Assembly: GCA_017562135.1 (NCBI GenBank)
Contig: QEYB01000725.1
Coordinates: 377,001 to 441,000 of the forward strand
DNA from: Dipylidium caninum
Lineage: Eukaryota; Platyhelminthes; Cestoda; Cyclophyllidea; Dipylidiidae
Direction of reading: 5' to 3'
DNA length: 64,000 nt
Both the position numbers and the translations under genes were made by a program. A model generated the notes under the pieces. The model was given only the letters and a program-made list of their open reading frames with translations. It was not told where the DNA came from and ran no database searches. Shown here in pieces: positions 49,101 to 64,000 of this stretch; position 1 is the stretch's first letter; every line of letters starts with the position of its first letter.

Positions 49101-50222
49101 CAAAGCGATTTTATGAACGATTGAGGCCTTTACTCTGCGTCGATTAGGCGAGTAGACGTAAATTTTCTGTTCTCTGCGAAAGTAGGCTTCACTCCCTACC
49201 GAGGCCTCGTCACGATATTGAAAGCGACGGGAAAAGGGGAAGGGTTGCCCCTATCAACCTCCGTCTCGTCTAATTTGTTTTGATGAGGCAGGGCGAGCAA
49301 CGCCCTACCGCCCTGTGCAGGAATCGAAAAGGAGAAACTGCCACGGTTTTAGTAACAAGCGAACGTCCCGGTGCAATTTCGCCGACCGAAGGGGAAGAGA
49401 CGAGGTGTCGTGGATGTAGGCGAGGAGTGTGACGCCGACTTGGACTTTTCACAAGGCCTGTGTGGAGCCCGTGTGAACGCGTTTGCGAGGAGTCACACAA
49501 GGTGTTCCGAAGTGGACGCTGCCGGCTGGGAGGCGACCAACCGCCTCGATTCACCGACGAAGCCCCCGGCAGCCGCTCCCGAAGCGGCCTCTCCCCTGGC
49601 TACGACTGAGCATCCCAGTACCGGCAGCTGACGTCGTCACCGAAGGGCTGCTTCGCCGTGGGACCGCCGCGCCTGTCGCACAGGCGATTGCGAGTCCACC
49701 GCGGGAAGGCGCCACAAAGTGGGGCGCCACATGTGAGGAGGCGCCGAAATGATGCGACTTGAGCACTCGAACGCCTCGCGGGATGCTTTTTGTATAAATC
49801 AAAGTACACAGACTGTTTTGAGCCTAACGTGTACAGCATGGCGGCCTCCGCACTTGGCGAAATGAAATTTCGTTCCCCTCTCCACTCGCGGTGGCCAACT
49901 TTTTCAAGAATAGCGCGACTAAACAAATCAAGACGCCTACAATGCCACAATCCTCCAAACAACCGCCCTTCGCATCCAGTCGCATGAAGTGAGGCGTCGA
50001 GAATCATCCGGCAGGAACAGGAGCTGCGGCTGCGCGGACCGACCCGCAGACGCGACCCCAAGACCCCGCAACTCCCCAACACGCCGTCGGTCCTAAGCCC
50101 CTGCAACTCGCGTCTTCTCCCCTTCATCGCCGGTGTCCGGCCAATGCGGTCTTCGCGCAGCACGCCCAGGGAGAACGCGCCGGGAGGACGGGGAGGAGGT
50201 CAAAAGACAAAGAAATTCAGAA
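46161..50222. other. Intergenic region downstream of NUDT21
   Basis: AT-rich to about 47.2 kb, then GC-rich. No gene is firmly supported. Protein-like frames are present at 47380-47718 (minus, LAVTLQPDGSETKSARFSLV), 48111-48230 (minus, 39 codons) and 49371-49631 (plus). None has enough splice or domain evidence to be called. Confidence 0.4.
48111..48230 (-). CDS. Possible small ORF with coding-like third positions
   Basis: An ATG-to-TAG frame of 39 codons starting MATAVPASTVDSIIRVAKMK and ending HGVPVALEP. Third codon positions are dominated by C and G, as in neighbouring confirmed GC-rich exons. A pyrimidine tract and cag (ccctcctttcag) lie just upstream of the ATG, compatible with a spliced 5' UTR. 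It has no homology I recognise and could be chance. Confidence 0.25.
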   Translation of the reverse strand: MATAVPASTVDSIIRVAKMKQTTIEAHVAMHGVPVALEP

Positions 50223-50228
50223 TTTATT
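50223..50228 (-). terminator. Candidate polyadenylation signal of the CMTM-like gene
   Basis: AATAAA on the minus strand, about 340 nt downstream of the stop codon. Confidence 0.55.
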
Positions 50229-50567
50229 TTCTTGCTTGTAATCGGTGAAGTATTCAGAGCAAATAACAGCGGGCGGATGGCGAATGCGAGGGAGGAAACA
50301 AGCGGGGCTCAGCAATTCACAAGAGAAGAGACGAGATCGCGACGTGGACAACAACAACAATGCGCTGGTGAACAGCCACCGTCCTCATGATAAACATCTG
50401 CACCGTCCTTCTCAATGATTGCGGAAGCGGGGAATAAGTAAAGAACAGAAAAAAAAGAGCGAATGAAAGGAAGGATTGACTGCGACGTGGGGCGTAATGA
50501 GTGGGGGAGAGAAAGTTAAAATACTAGAAAAAGCCTAGAGATTTTCAGTGGGCAGCGCAGCAGAGAC

Positions 50568-53500
50568 TCATGGCAGACCGTAGCTGTCGGCTGCAGGCTC
50601 CGTGGGAGCCTGTTGAAAGGCAGCACCGCCGGTTGCGCTTCTGCGGAACACGCCGCGCGTCGCAACGACCATTTGATCGTTGACTCGCCGCACGGAGAAT
50701 CGGACCAGCGTCTCCACGAGGTAGCACAGCGAGAGGAGCGCGCAGAACACCTGGTGAGGGAAATGCGGAGAGGATGAGGGCGGCAGACGCCCGCAGCAAG
50801 TGCCACGACAGGCCTCTTCGCCTCCCTCGCTGACGCGGTCAATTGGCGCCGACTTTTGGCAACAGCCCCGTGCACACACACACACACACACACGGGTGAG
50901 TTAGTGCAACCGACAAGAGGTGGAAGGAGGCTTCAAAGAAGCCGGCGCCTGCAGAACTCGAGTCTTCTGTGCACGACCGGGTGGAGGAAAAGGACGGCAC
51001 TGCCGGTGTCCACAACTCCCATGTTGGAGATTTTGTGGATAAAAACAAGATGATGACATTAGCGACCAAATTGACGAGGCGCCGCTCAGTTGGGTGTGTT
51101 TACTCTTCGAAAGAAGGACTGGAAGAAGAGTCACAGAGCGGACGCGAGGAGGGCGAAGGCGCACGAATTCGTGGGGCAACATAACGCAAAATACAGCAAA
51201 CCGCGCACGTTTAGGGGAAGTAACACTGCGTGAAGTACAAGCTTGTCAAGGCAGAAGTGACAAGCGAAACTCAGCAAATTAGACCAACGCAAAGGTCGTA
51301 ACATCGAAACGCCAAGAAAACTGGAGGAGATAGACGGGAAGCAGACTTGTTAAAGCCTTCCCGCCCGTCATGCCGGGGTTGTGGCACCCTCATTTGGCGG
51401 TTCGACGGGTTGGGCGTTGGGGAGGAGGAGGAGGCGGGAAGGCGGGCGAAGAAGACGCGCGGCAACGCGAAGGGAACAGGAAACAGACTGTCGACAAAGC
51501 AACCAACAGAAAAACCAACGGCGTGAAAGACAACAAAATAATTCACATTCGTGACTCACCGTTCTCTGTGAGAACGAGCAACGGTTGATTTGCGCACACA
51601 CACACACACACACACACGCCTTGGCACTGAGCTGTCAGGCGAGGCGGAGGAAGGAGAGGAGGGAGTCCTGCGGATGCCAAACGAGGAGAAGTCGACTGGG
51701 CGCCCTTTACTTGGCCGCGCCGACACAAGTCCGACGACGCCGGGCAGGACGGCAGCGCCCGGAAGCGGCGGACTGGTCTGCTCCACGTGTGGCAGCCGTG
51801 CCGAGGTCCTCAGCCCGGCCCACCGGCAGGCGCAGGGCGGGCGACACTCGCCTGTTCAGTCTCCGTTGTTCTCTGGTTCAACTAATAAATTCGTGAACAG
51901 GCGGCGTCACCCGCATTGCGACTGGCCTGCCTCCATCCGTCACGGCGGGTGCTGGCGCGAGATACGGGCGGAACCGGGACCGCCATCAGTCGGTCCACCC
52001 GCCTGCCGACGGCGCCCCGCCTGCACCGGTGAGTCCGGAGAACAAGCCGCCTGACTCGGCGCGGAGGAGTCAGTTCGCCGGGCCTCGACGGAGCTCGCAT
52101 GAGAACGCGCACCTCCTGCTCTAAGACCAAGTTTCGCCGTGCGTGCCGTACAGATAAGAATTTGTTGTATTTTTTGCATTCTTCGAAGTTTTGGCGAGCC
52201 GAACCAAACACTTGAGAGCACCTACTCATCCTGAATTAACTTCCACCGCCGCCGCCGCCTGTCTGCTGCGTGCGAGACGACGGGGTCGTGTGCAGGGCCT
52301 CACGTCAGAGTGGCAGGAGGGCGGCAGACTCAAGACTTTACTCCTCGCCAACCAATATTCTGACAGATGGGATGGTTTAAAGAGAACCAGTGCTCATCTG
52401 AAATTGCGCCTCCAGTCGGTGATCGCGTGAGCATAGCTACCGAGTGGGGAGAGAGGAGAGAAGAGGAGTGGAGTGGAGGCGGGGCTAAGGAGGGGGAGAG
52501 GGCCACGCCGCCTCGAAACAGCAGCAGATGCAGCCAGAAGGAAGGAGGCCAAGATCGCCTGCCCGCAAACAAAGTTTCGGGGGAGCAGGTTCCCCATCGC
52601 TGGGTTAGGAAGGCCAGAAGAGCAAATTAAGTCGTGGCGGTGATGGGCGCGCAAGGGTGGGCGCAGATGCCCCCCCTCCGCCCCCCCCCCCGGATTCATT
52701 CTGTGTGACAGCAAGTGTGAGATGCCATTCAGCACCAGCCACTTTTCAGTCGCCCCGTTGAAGGGTGCCGGGAGTTAGAAGAAGGCAGAAGAAGAAGAAG
52801 TGTTCGACTACCGAGCACACGGAAGGCCACAGGGAGGTGGGAGGCGGGGAAGTTGACGTAAAAGGATTTTAGACAGAAGACACCGCGCGATCGGCAGGAG
52901 TCGCCTCGACGTTGGACGGGCCAGTAATCGGCCACTTCTTGCCACTGATCGTCGAAGTGAACGCGGAAAAGAGAGATAGCAAGCATTAGCAGGGGGACTT
53001 CTATCAGCCGCAGGGTCTCAGTGTGAAGAGACAAATATCAAACTTCGACCACCCGGCAATTGCGTATTTCGTGCCAGATTTAAGCGGGTAAATGACCTTC
53101 CACAAAACGCGGGTGATACCGGTTGTTTAGGTCCACATCGCAGGCGCAGAAAGAACTTAGGTGAACAAACGGCCCCACGCCTTTTACGTGATGCAGTAAA
53201 TGAACGAAGGTGATGGTTAAATGCTGGCGGTCTCGAAGGAGTTCCTCAAGGGCCCAGTGTAATGCTCCACCAGAGAGCCCGATTTACAGACAGCGTACGG
53301 CAAGCGAATTGGGCATAGAGAATCGCAGTTGGCCAGGCGGTCGGTGGAGAAAAAGCCCAGGTGGGCGGTGGGGCGGCTACACTTACCGCTGCTGCTATGG
53401 CCGCAGAAGAGTAGGGGGAAAATGCTGCAGCGACGATCATTGAGATGAGGATGAGGAAGGCCAGGACACATTGGCACACGAAGTCCTACGGGGTGAGGAA

Positions 53501-56500
53501 AAAAAAGAATGCGTGAGAAGTGACTGGTGGATTGACAGGAGTTTGTGAAATTGCCGTCCATCTGATTGTGTCGGCGGGGGGGGGGAGGGGGCGGGGCTCG
53601 GCCAGCGGTGTCGCAAAAGCCTCAATTAACCTCGGCCCGCCCGCCGTCGCCCAGAGGCTGTGGTGGAAAGAGGGAGGCAGAACCAGTTGTGTCGGGAGAA
53701 GACACCCCGGACACAGTCGGGCACGGCAGTTTTCGAGGGAGGCCGAAATGAAAAAGAACTGGTCTATCGAGGAGATCGGTTTATCAGTGGGGCTGAACAC
53801 ACCGACACGGGGATAAACAAGTTCATAAAGCCGACCAACGTGACGAACCAGAATTGTCTAGGAGAAGCGGTTGTGAGCGTTTTGAAGGGGAGTGGTGCAA
53901 CAGCGAGCGCCTTCAAGCGCTGGTGAGTTGGACCAGTCAGGACAATCTCGGCCCGACGGGTTGCCAGCGCGACGACTATTTACCGGCAACAGTGAAAGGG
54001 AGAGAGCGCACCGCCTCCAATCCCTGTCTCTACGTAAACTTGTGCTGTGCCCTCTTCACGGACACGGCCTCGTGGGGTGCGGCGCAGCCCAACTGTGACA
54101 AGCGGTGGCGGACGCGGGGGTCGGTTGCGAGGCGAGGCGAGACGAGGCGAGGGCAGGGAAGCGTGAAACCAGTGCACCAAAACTCAAAACGCCTCTCATT
54201 GGTTGGAGATTTTAATCTTCACGTTGAAAGGGAATTTCGGCTTCTAGGCAGGTCACGTTTCATATTCCCTTCCCTTCAGGCGTTCGCGGGGACCCAGAGG
54301 GGGGAAAAGTCACAAAACCAGCGGAGGGACGATGCGCCGAGTCCCTTTTGAGCGGCCAGCAAAGAGCAGCAAAAGAGTCCAATTGATAGGCCATGCATTT
54401 TATTCGGTTTGGGGCAACTAAGCAGAGAGGAGGACACGTCTGAGTTCGCACAATCGACTGGGGTGCGGGGCCCCCGAGCACCCGAGTGAACACTGCCAAG
54501 TGCGCGACGATAAAACGGCGCAGGGCATCTAATCACTGCATAAATTGAATTGAAAAAGACAAATAGAAGAGGGCAGACAAACGAGGACGAGGGCGCCACC
54601 ACTTGCCCCAACCACTAAATGACGAATAAAAGGGGCAGCAAAGGAGCACCGGCGCCACAACACGAGGGCGCAGGATTACACGAAGAAAACGCGACATCCA
54701 TGGAGACGCTTCTTGCGCCTATCAGTCGAACAAACAGGCGCTGACCGTCTTGGCGAACGGTTATTGCCCAAAAGTCTCCCGTTTACTGTTCAATAAAGGC
54801 GCCAGTCCTGAATGGCGCTTCGGTAGGGCAGCACTTAGGTGCCAGTGGGAACGAGGACTCAGAAATGCGAGGGACAGGGCGGTCGACCAATCAGTGGAGA
54901 GTTGGAGACGAGTCGTTTCTTAGGGATTGCCAAAAAAGGCCACCGTCACGTGGCTGACATCGGAGGGGAATAAAAAAGGGCAGTTTTTCCTCCCACATTT
55001 CTCCGAGCCACCCCTCAAATGTTCATCAACAGACAACAGTGTCGAGTCCAAAGAAGGTCGGAGAATCATGCGCTATCGGGCGTCTGCCGCGCTGAGAAGG
55101 GAAGTGCCAAATTTACCGAATCGGGCAGCTGTTCCGCACAATAAGCCACCACAATGCTAAAAAAACCGAGTGTTTATCCGTTTACTGACGAATTGGTGCA
55201 TAAAACAGCATACGGCGAATCGAGATGGCCACACTTGTACGGACGCAGGCGCTTCAGTGGCCAAAAACACTTGTCCAAGTGTCAGAAAATCCACGTGGAC
55301 ACACACACACGGGTGTTTCGTGGAGGAAAGTTCGAACGAGAGGCGAGGTGGACCCCAGATGCTGCAACGATGGCGCACAGCAGACGTGTTACTACCTTTT
55401 GGCGGTAGAACGTCTGCTGAAAACCTTCAGATGCGGTAGATTTAAACAGTGAGATTTTGAAAAAAAACAATGATGACCGCTGCGCCACCGGCCTCCCTGC
55501 CCCCTTCTCTCCCCCCCCCCGACCCCCCAAAGTAATAGCCAAGATGTCTAGTCGTGAGGACTCAAACGCATTGGTTAAAGCGGATTTTGACAGCCTACCT
55601 TTAAGTAAAAATGTGTCTTAGCTGCCAGAGAAAAACGTCAAGAGCAGCGTGGTTACCCACAACACCATCTCCCTTTCGCGGGTTTTCACAAAAGCTGTCA
55701 GAGTGAATTGGCGTCGCTCCAATATGCTGCGAGGGAGCATCACCGCCGCCTCCTCGCCGTGCCCTCGCAACTGGTGCCGCCAAACGCGGCCAGCAGCAGC
55801 AACACCCACCGCAAAAAGACAGTTTGACCCTCGGAACTAGAACGGAGAGTTGAGAGGTCGTCCCCGGGTAATGTTGATACATTTCCGTTTGATCGTCACG
55901 TGTAACAAACACGAGACACGGAGTAAACGCAGCGGAAACGAGTGCATGCTGCTTAAAATGGTAAACATGAGAAAGCTAGAACTCCATTTACGCAAGTTCA
56001 GGCTTCGTGAAGAGGCGATATTTTGAGATTCTGGTCTTCTCTCTCGCTCTTCCCGAACGTGTGGTGAGCTGTGGTGGACTGTGGACACACTCCCAGCTCT
56101 CAGGTGACCTAAACTATCCCTGCCGCACCATCGAATCGCCGACACCATCAGCCGAGGCACGCTCGCGGACATGTGGAGTCACGAGAAGAGGGTCAAACAA
56201 AATGCACCCTCAGTGAAACTTCCACTCTAATCGACCCTCTCCGACCGACTAAATGCTCACCCCGATTGTAAGATACATCCATTTTGGAATAATAAAATCC
56301 AGATAAAACGCAAAATTCGGGAACAGCTACCCTTGCGGTTTTTTGTATCTCAAAGGCACACTAGGCAGCCTCCAAGAGAACGAGGTATTTCTTATGCAAA
56401 TGGATATTAGAGAGGTCAGTAAATAACGGTATCCCTAGAGTCGTGAAATTGCACCAAAAACTTTGTCGAAACTTAGCAGAGAACCATGTGGCCTTGGTGA

Positions 56501-58312
56501 GACTCACCTGCCATCCAGAGGGCTAAATACGGTGTACTTCAGTTGAATTCACTCAAATTTCTAAGTGTGTAAACGATTAAAAATGGCAAATAATAATCGA
56601 GTACCAGATTTTTCTGCGAATATGCAAGAAACATGGGCCAAATGTCGACAAATAGTGGCAAAACGATGGGTGAGAGATGAGACGAGCAAAAAAAGTAACC
56701 CCACCACATTACTGCCCACTGTTGGATTTCCTGCCTGCAGGGTCGAGATGTAGTTTATCCACGTGAAGAGAGTGTATTCGTGAGGCCTCCAAAACACAAA
56801 GGGTGTCTTCAAATTACGGGTCAAGCAAACCGTTATAGTGGACGTAATAAAAAACAACGAACTAAATGCACATTTCAAATATGTGATCAAGATCAATTAA
56901 TGCCGACCCCAAAAATGGCGCAGCGATCTGTTAGCCGTTCAAGATATTTCTTATGGGCTGGGAACCTGCTGACGATGACAAGAGAGTCGGATTTTATGTG
57001 TACATTGAGATTTAAAATAAGAGGGATAGGAGAAAATAGCCATGGCCCAACAACCCACCTCCCAATGAGTGTACCGCAAGCACTTGTGTACGTACGCATA
57101 ATTGCTGTCATTGGTCAAATCAAGTGGCCTTATACACACCAGCACATTGCGTAGTTGACGAAATGATGCAGGCAGTATCATTGCCATCATTGCAAAAAGC
57201 AGTTGTATTGGTGGCTTCGAAGGTGGCGGTGGTAGTGGAGGCGACACTTATACACATCTGTGCAAATGTCTATGCGTACACGCATGAACCAATCGAGCGG
57301 AAAATAGCACACTAACACAAAACACACTAAGACACTCCCAGATAGCCATTTGTTAGTATTCGACTAGTTAAAAAAAAACGCAAAATAATAAGGACGGTTA
57401 AAACAGTAAGTCTTGTACATTCCAAAGAAAAGATAATAACACGATTGACATCTGTCCTATCTGGTTAGACTTAACGGATGAGTTGCACTTACTCAATGGG
57501 GCTGAAGAAGAGTTCATGGTGGATTATTTGAATTCTGCATTAAAAGTGCTATAGGCACAGTGTACAGAATAAACTAATGTGTGGATTAAATTATTAGGCA
57601 CTCTTCGGCCACATTACATCGACAGAGTAATGGAGCCGATATTGACTGCCAAGAGCGCAACTGGTAGTGGAAAACGTTTGCGCACATGGGCTCATTATAC
57701 AAATGTAAAATATGCGTAGAAAGAAAGAGAGAAATGACCACTGAATGCACAAAAACGCGGCTATCTAAGTACCAACACCAACAAAGGAAGTTAGCATTCA
57801 AGTAAATCATACAAACAAAGGACGTACAATGATAGCCCAGGGTCCGGGTAGGAAGGGGATGACATTGAAGAGATAGCCGAAGAAGAATAAAAGGGAGATT
57901 ATCAGAGAAAGTGCCAATGTGAAATTTATCCAGCCACCAGAACCACTGTCGCGAAATGCCCAATGTGAACCGACGCAAATGAAGCAAATGATTGTTAAAA
58001 GGATCTAATGAATAAAAATAGGAAAAACAATAAGAACTAATGGAAGACGATATGTATGAAAAAGTAAGCCTTTAAAATATTAAAAATTTGGCACCGAATA
58101 TCATTAAAAAGAACCACGTTGGCGAAGGGGCAACAGTTAGGATCAGAGTTTAATTGAACGCCAATGAAAATAATTTCCAACAATAAAATTAAACAGACCT
58201 CTATGATTTTAAGAATTCCATGTTTGTCTCGAAGGAAAATTGGGTTAAACTTGAAGCGATCAGGATCAGAACTCTGCGCCTCGGACGTCGGCTGGTACAC
58301 TTGTCGGTCCAT
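50568..58312 (-). CDS. CKLF-like MARVEL transmembrane domain protein (CMTM-like)
   Basis: Four-pass MARVEL membrane protein. The family works in membrane trafficking and in stabilising surface receptors. Exons on the minus strand are 58199-58312, 57828-58004, 53387-53485 and 50568-50750, all in phase 0; the product is 190 aa, usual for CMTMs. The cytosolic N-terminus starts MDRQVYQPTSEAQSSDPDRF. TM1 is GILKIIEILLTIICFICV, TM2 is INFTLALSLIISLLFFFGYL, TM3 is CVLAFLILISMIVAAAF and TM4 is AAIAAAVFCALLSLCYLVET. The tail ends EPAADSYGLP. The pattern resembles CMTM4/7/8 (GLLKLAQLV start and a WPLSELLHYL-type TM3 entry). Exons 1-2 lie in AT-rich DNA and exons 3-4 in GC-rich DNA, with codon use to match. 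Introns are large (4.3 and 2.6 kb). Confidence 0.88.
50751..53386 (-). other. Intron 3 of the CMTM-like gene
   Basis: GC-rich. Contains (CA)n runs near 50874-50893 and 51595-51617. A hydrophobic minus-strand stretch near 51540-51480 and another near 53030-52970 lack usable splice framing. Confidence 0.5.
53486..57827 (-). other. Intron 2 of the CMTM-like gene
   Basis: Crosses the GC-rich to AT-rich transition at about 56.2 kb. It contains two phase-compatible candidate cassette exons, 57136-57257 and 53803-53857 (see findings). Otherwise no gene is supported. Confidence 0.5.
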
Positions 58313-62343
<4,031 letters not shown>

Positions 62344-63124
62344 ACTAATGTTTGATTCGGTGAATCCCATCTTTAACATATTTTAATCCGAATTGTTCGC
62401 TGTGGCTATGTACAGAATTATGCGTTTCCGTCTCTCGCTCTCCGTGTTGTCTTCTCATCCACCTTGTCTGCCTCTCCTCACCTCATTTGTATATGCACTC
62501 CTGGTCTTGGGTGACTTGTAGAATATCCACCCTACGTTCTCACCGTCTCTCGCGCCTTGTCCGGCCGCGCATCTGACCGATTCGGGAGGCTAAAGGTTAA
62601 TTCAGTGAGCACTGGCTGACATTTTAAGCCGTCTCAGCCAGTGACTCCGTCTGACCCCAGGCACGCTGAGGCTGTGCTGACAAGACCTTCCCCTGTCCCC
62701 GCAAGTGCACTCACGCCGGGATGGTCGTGGGCTGACGATCGGCCCTACCAACATTCGGCTGCTGCATTGAAGACAATCGTAGCAGTAATTTTATTCAGAC
62801 AAGCGAAAACCTTAATGCTTGACACAGCCTATAAATTTGGGAAACGCCTCGGGTAAGTTGCACAGCACATCCACTGATTGGTTTGGTGTCTTCAGAGCTC
62901 GTTTTCTCGCGTTTCGACGTATAAAATTGGTGGTGGAATGGAAGCGTTTCACGGAGAGGGAGGAAGGGCGGTCATGATGTTGCTAAGCGACGTCAGTTTG
63001 GCATTGAGCGGAGGGGGAGACGCCTCGTTGCTCCGCTTTATAAGCTGCATCAGTTCCTCCTCTAAAATTCAATCAGCCATAGTAACTACTGAAATATTTC
63101 TTTTACACGTCAAGGTTTGTTTCA
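62344..63124. other. Convergent intergenic region, no gene seen
   Basis: Lies between the 3' ends of the RRM gene (plus) and the DGK-like gene (minus). No clear AATAAA was identified for either. Confidence 0.5.
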
Positions 63125-63734
63125 TCAGTGGAAAGGATTAGGCTTCGACGAACTTTGCAGGAAGTAGGCGAGTTTCTTGTCGGCAGCGGTGAGGGCCAGT
63201 GCGCTGGGCGTGTCGCCATTCGCGTCCTTGCAGGTGGCGCTGGCGCCGGCTCGAATGAGAACCTCGCAGACCCGTCGGCGCTTCCCAATTGCTGCCTTGT
63301 GCAATGCCGTCTGCTTCCTGTGAACGAGAAGAGTACATTTAGTCGGGCACTGACGGTGGAAACGAAACTGAGGGAAAACCAAATTGGGTGGCAGGCCTGT
63401 AGTACTCACTTGGTGTAGTCTTGTAGGGACAGCAACTCCTTGGGAGCTGAAAGGGGAAGAGACATTTACGCATCCATGGGTACAGGCAGCGGTGTTAATT
63501 AAAGGGGTCGGGGGGAGGGGCACCGTTCTCCGTCAGGTACTGGACGACACTGAGCCGACCGAATTTGGCGGCGTGATGCAGACCCGATTTGCCCGAAACG
63601 GGGTCTACTGTGGTGGGCGAGATTCCGGCCTCCAATGCGTTTTTAACGCCCTGAAGGTGTCCGCTGCGACAGGCAGAGAGGAAGTCTGCAAAGGCAATAG
63701 TTACCTTTTTCATCGCCGAACTAGTGGTGGGAGC
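63125..63734 (-). CDS. C-terminal ankyrin exons of a diacylglycerol kinase zeta/iota-like gene (partial)
   Basis: Three exons on the minus strand: 63524-63734 (or starting at 63685), 63410-63446 and 63125-63317, with consistent phases and a TGA stop. The joined text includes FLSACRSGHLQGVKNALEAG, then SGLHHAAKFGRLSVVQYLTE, then NAPKELLSLQDYTKKQTALH, then KAAIGKRRRVCEVLIRAGAS, ending SSKPNPFH. This ankyrin run, with its YL-HAP-E spacer and ALHKAA-KRR block, matches the C-terminus of type IV diacylglycerol kinases, which phosphorylate diacylglycerol to phosphatidic acid. The mammalian PDZ-binding ETAV tail is not present. The kinase and C1 domains must lie beyond the right edge. Other ankyrin proteins are possible but fit less well. 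Confidence 0.75.
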
Positions 63735-64000
63735 CTAAGGGGAGAGGTGTCTTAAGCATGGGAACACGAAGTAAGGGGAGGAGATGAAATGCGCATAGAA
63801 TAGGGGACTGGGAACGACGGAGACCAGGCAAAGTGGTCGTTCGTCCCGATGTCCACTAAATTTTCACTTTTTCCACTAATTTCACTTAAGTGAAGTCTGC
63901 TCCCTTACACGCCCTGAATTTATTGCTGAGCAGTGTGTGCGTTTCTGGGGTAAATCCCGGATCACTGGTCACCGAAATCTTCGCCGCTGCTGCTTCTCTT

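Noticed and set aside
49600..50163. 187-codon open frame, minus strand
   Set aside because: No domain or splice framing; typical of stop-poor GC-rich DNA.

Overview
This is eukaryotic, animal-type DNA. Genes have spliced exons with GT..AG introns, TATA boxes and AATAAA signals, and at least five recognisable metazoan genes are present. The best guess for the organism is a flatworm, possibly parasitic. The reason is that DNAAF3 has four consecutive 5' introns of only 29, 30, 35 and 39 nt, while other introns in the window run to 12.6 kb. This assignment is an inference. Exon models were built by hand from splice signals, reading phase and recalled family sequences; no alignment was run.

Layout. 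A TOM1-type VHS-GAT endosomal adaptor fills 2.2-25.6 kb on the minus strand. Head-to-head with it, 570 bp away, lies the dynein-arm assembly factor DNAAF3 (26.2-29.4 kb, plus). From 29.7 to 42 kb is a GC-rich accessory block. It holds a possible unidentified gene; a TATA-driven His/Gln/Arg-rich ORF carrying a one-base frameshift (D, minus); an inverted partial duplicate of the DNAAF3 3' end; an inverted pair of about 200-bp repeats with a conserved reading frame; and three small secreted-protein genes (A plus, B and C minus). These three share an unusual plan: TATA box, about 40 nt, a 6-nt coding first exon (Met-Ser), a 58-nt signal-peptide exon, then a mature-protein exon. A dead mariner transposon sits in the large intron of gene B.

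NUDT21 (CFIm25, mRNA 3'-end processing) is at 44.8-46.2 kb, plus. A four-TM MARVEL/CMTM-like protein spans 50.6-58.3 kb, minus. It is head-to-head with an hnRNP C/RALY-type RRM protein (59.3-62.3 kb, plus) that unexpectedly also carries two zinc-finger-like motifs. The right edge holds the C-terminal ankyrin exons of a diacylglycerol kinase zeta/iota-like gene (minus), which continues beyond the window.

Base composition is a mosaic. GC-rich segments (about 1-23.5, 29.7-37.8, 39.2-42.6 and 47.2-56.2 kb) alternate with AT-rich ones (about 23.5-29.5, 37.9-39.1, 42.6-47.2 and 56.2-62.6 kb). TOM1 and the CMTM-like gene cross boundaries, and their codon third positions appear to shift with the segment. 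The conserved genes are unrelated housekeeping or ciliary functions, not one pathway. The novel element is the A/B/C secreted family.
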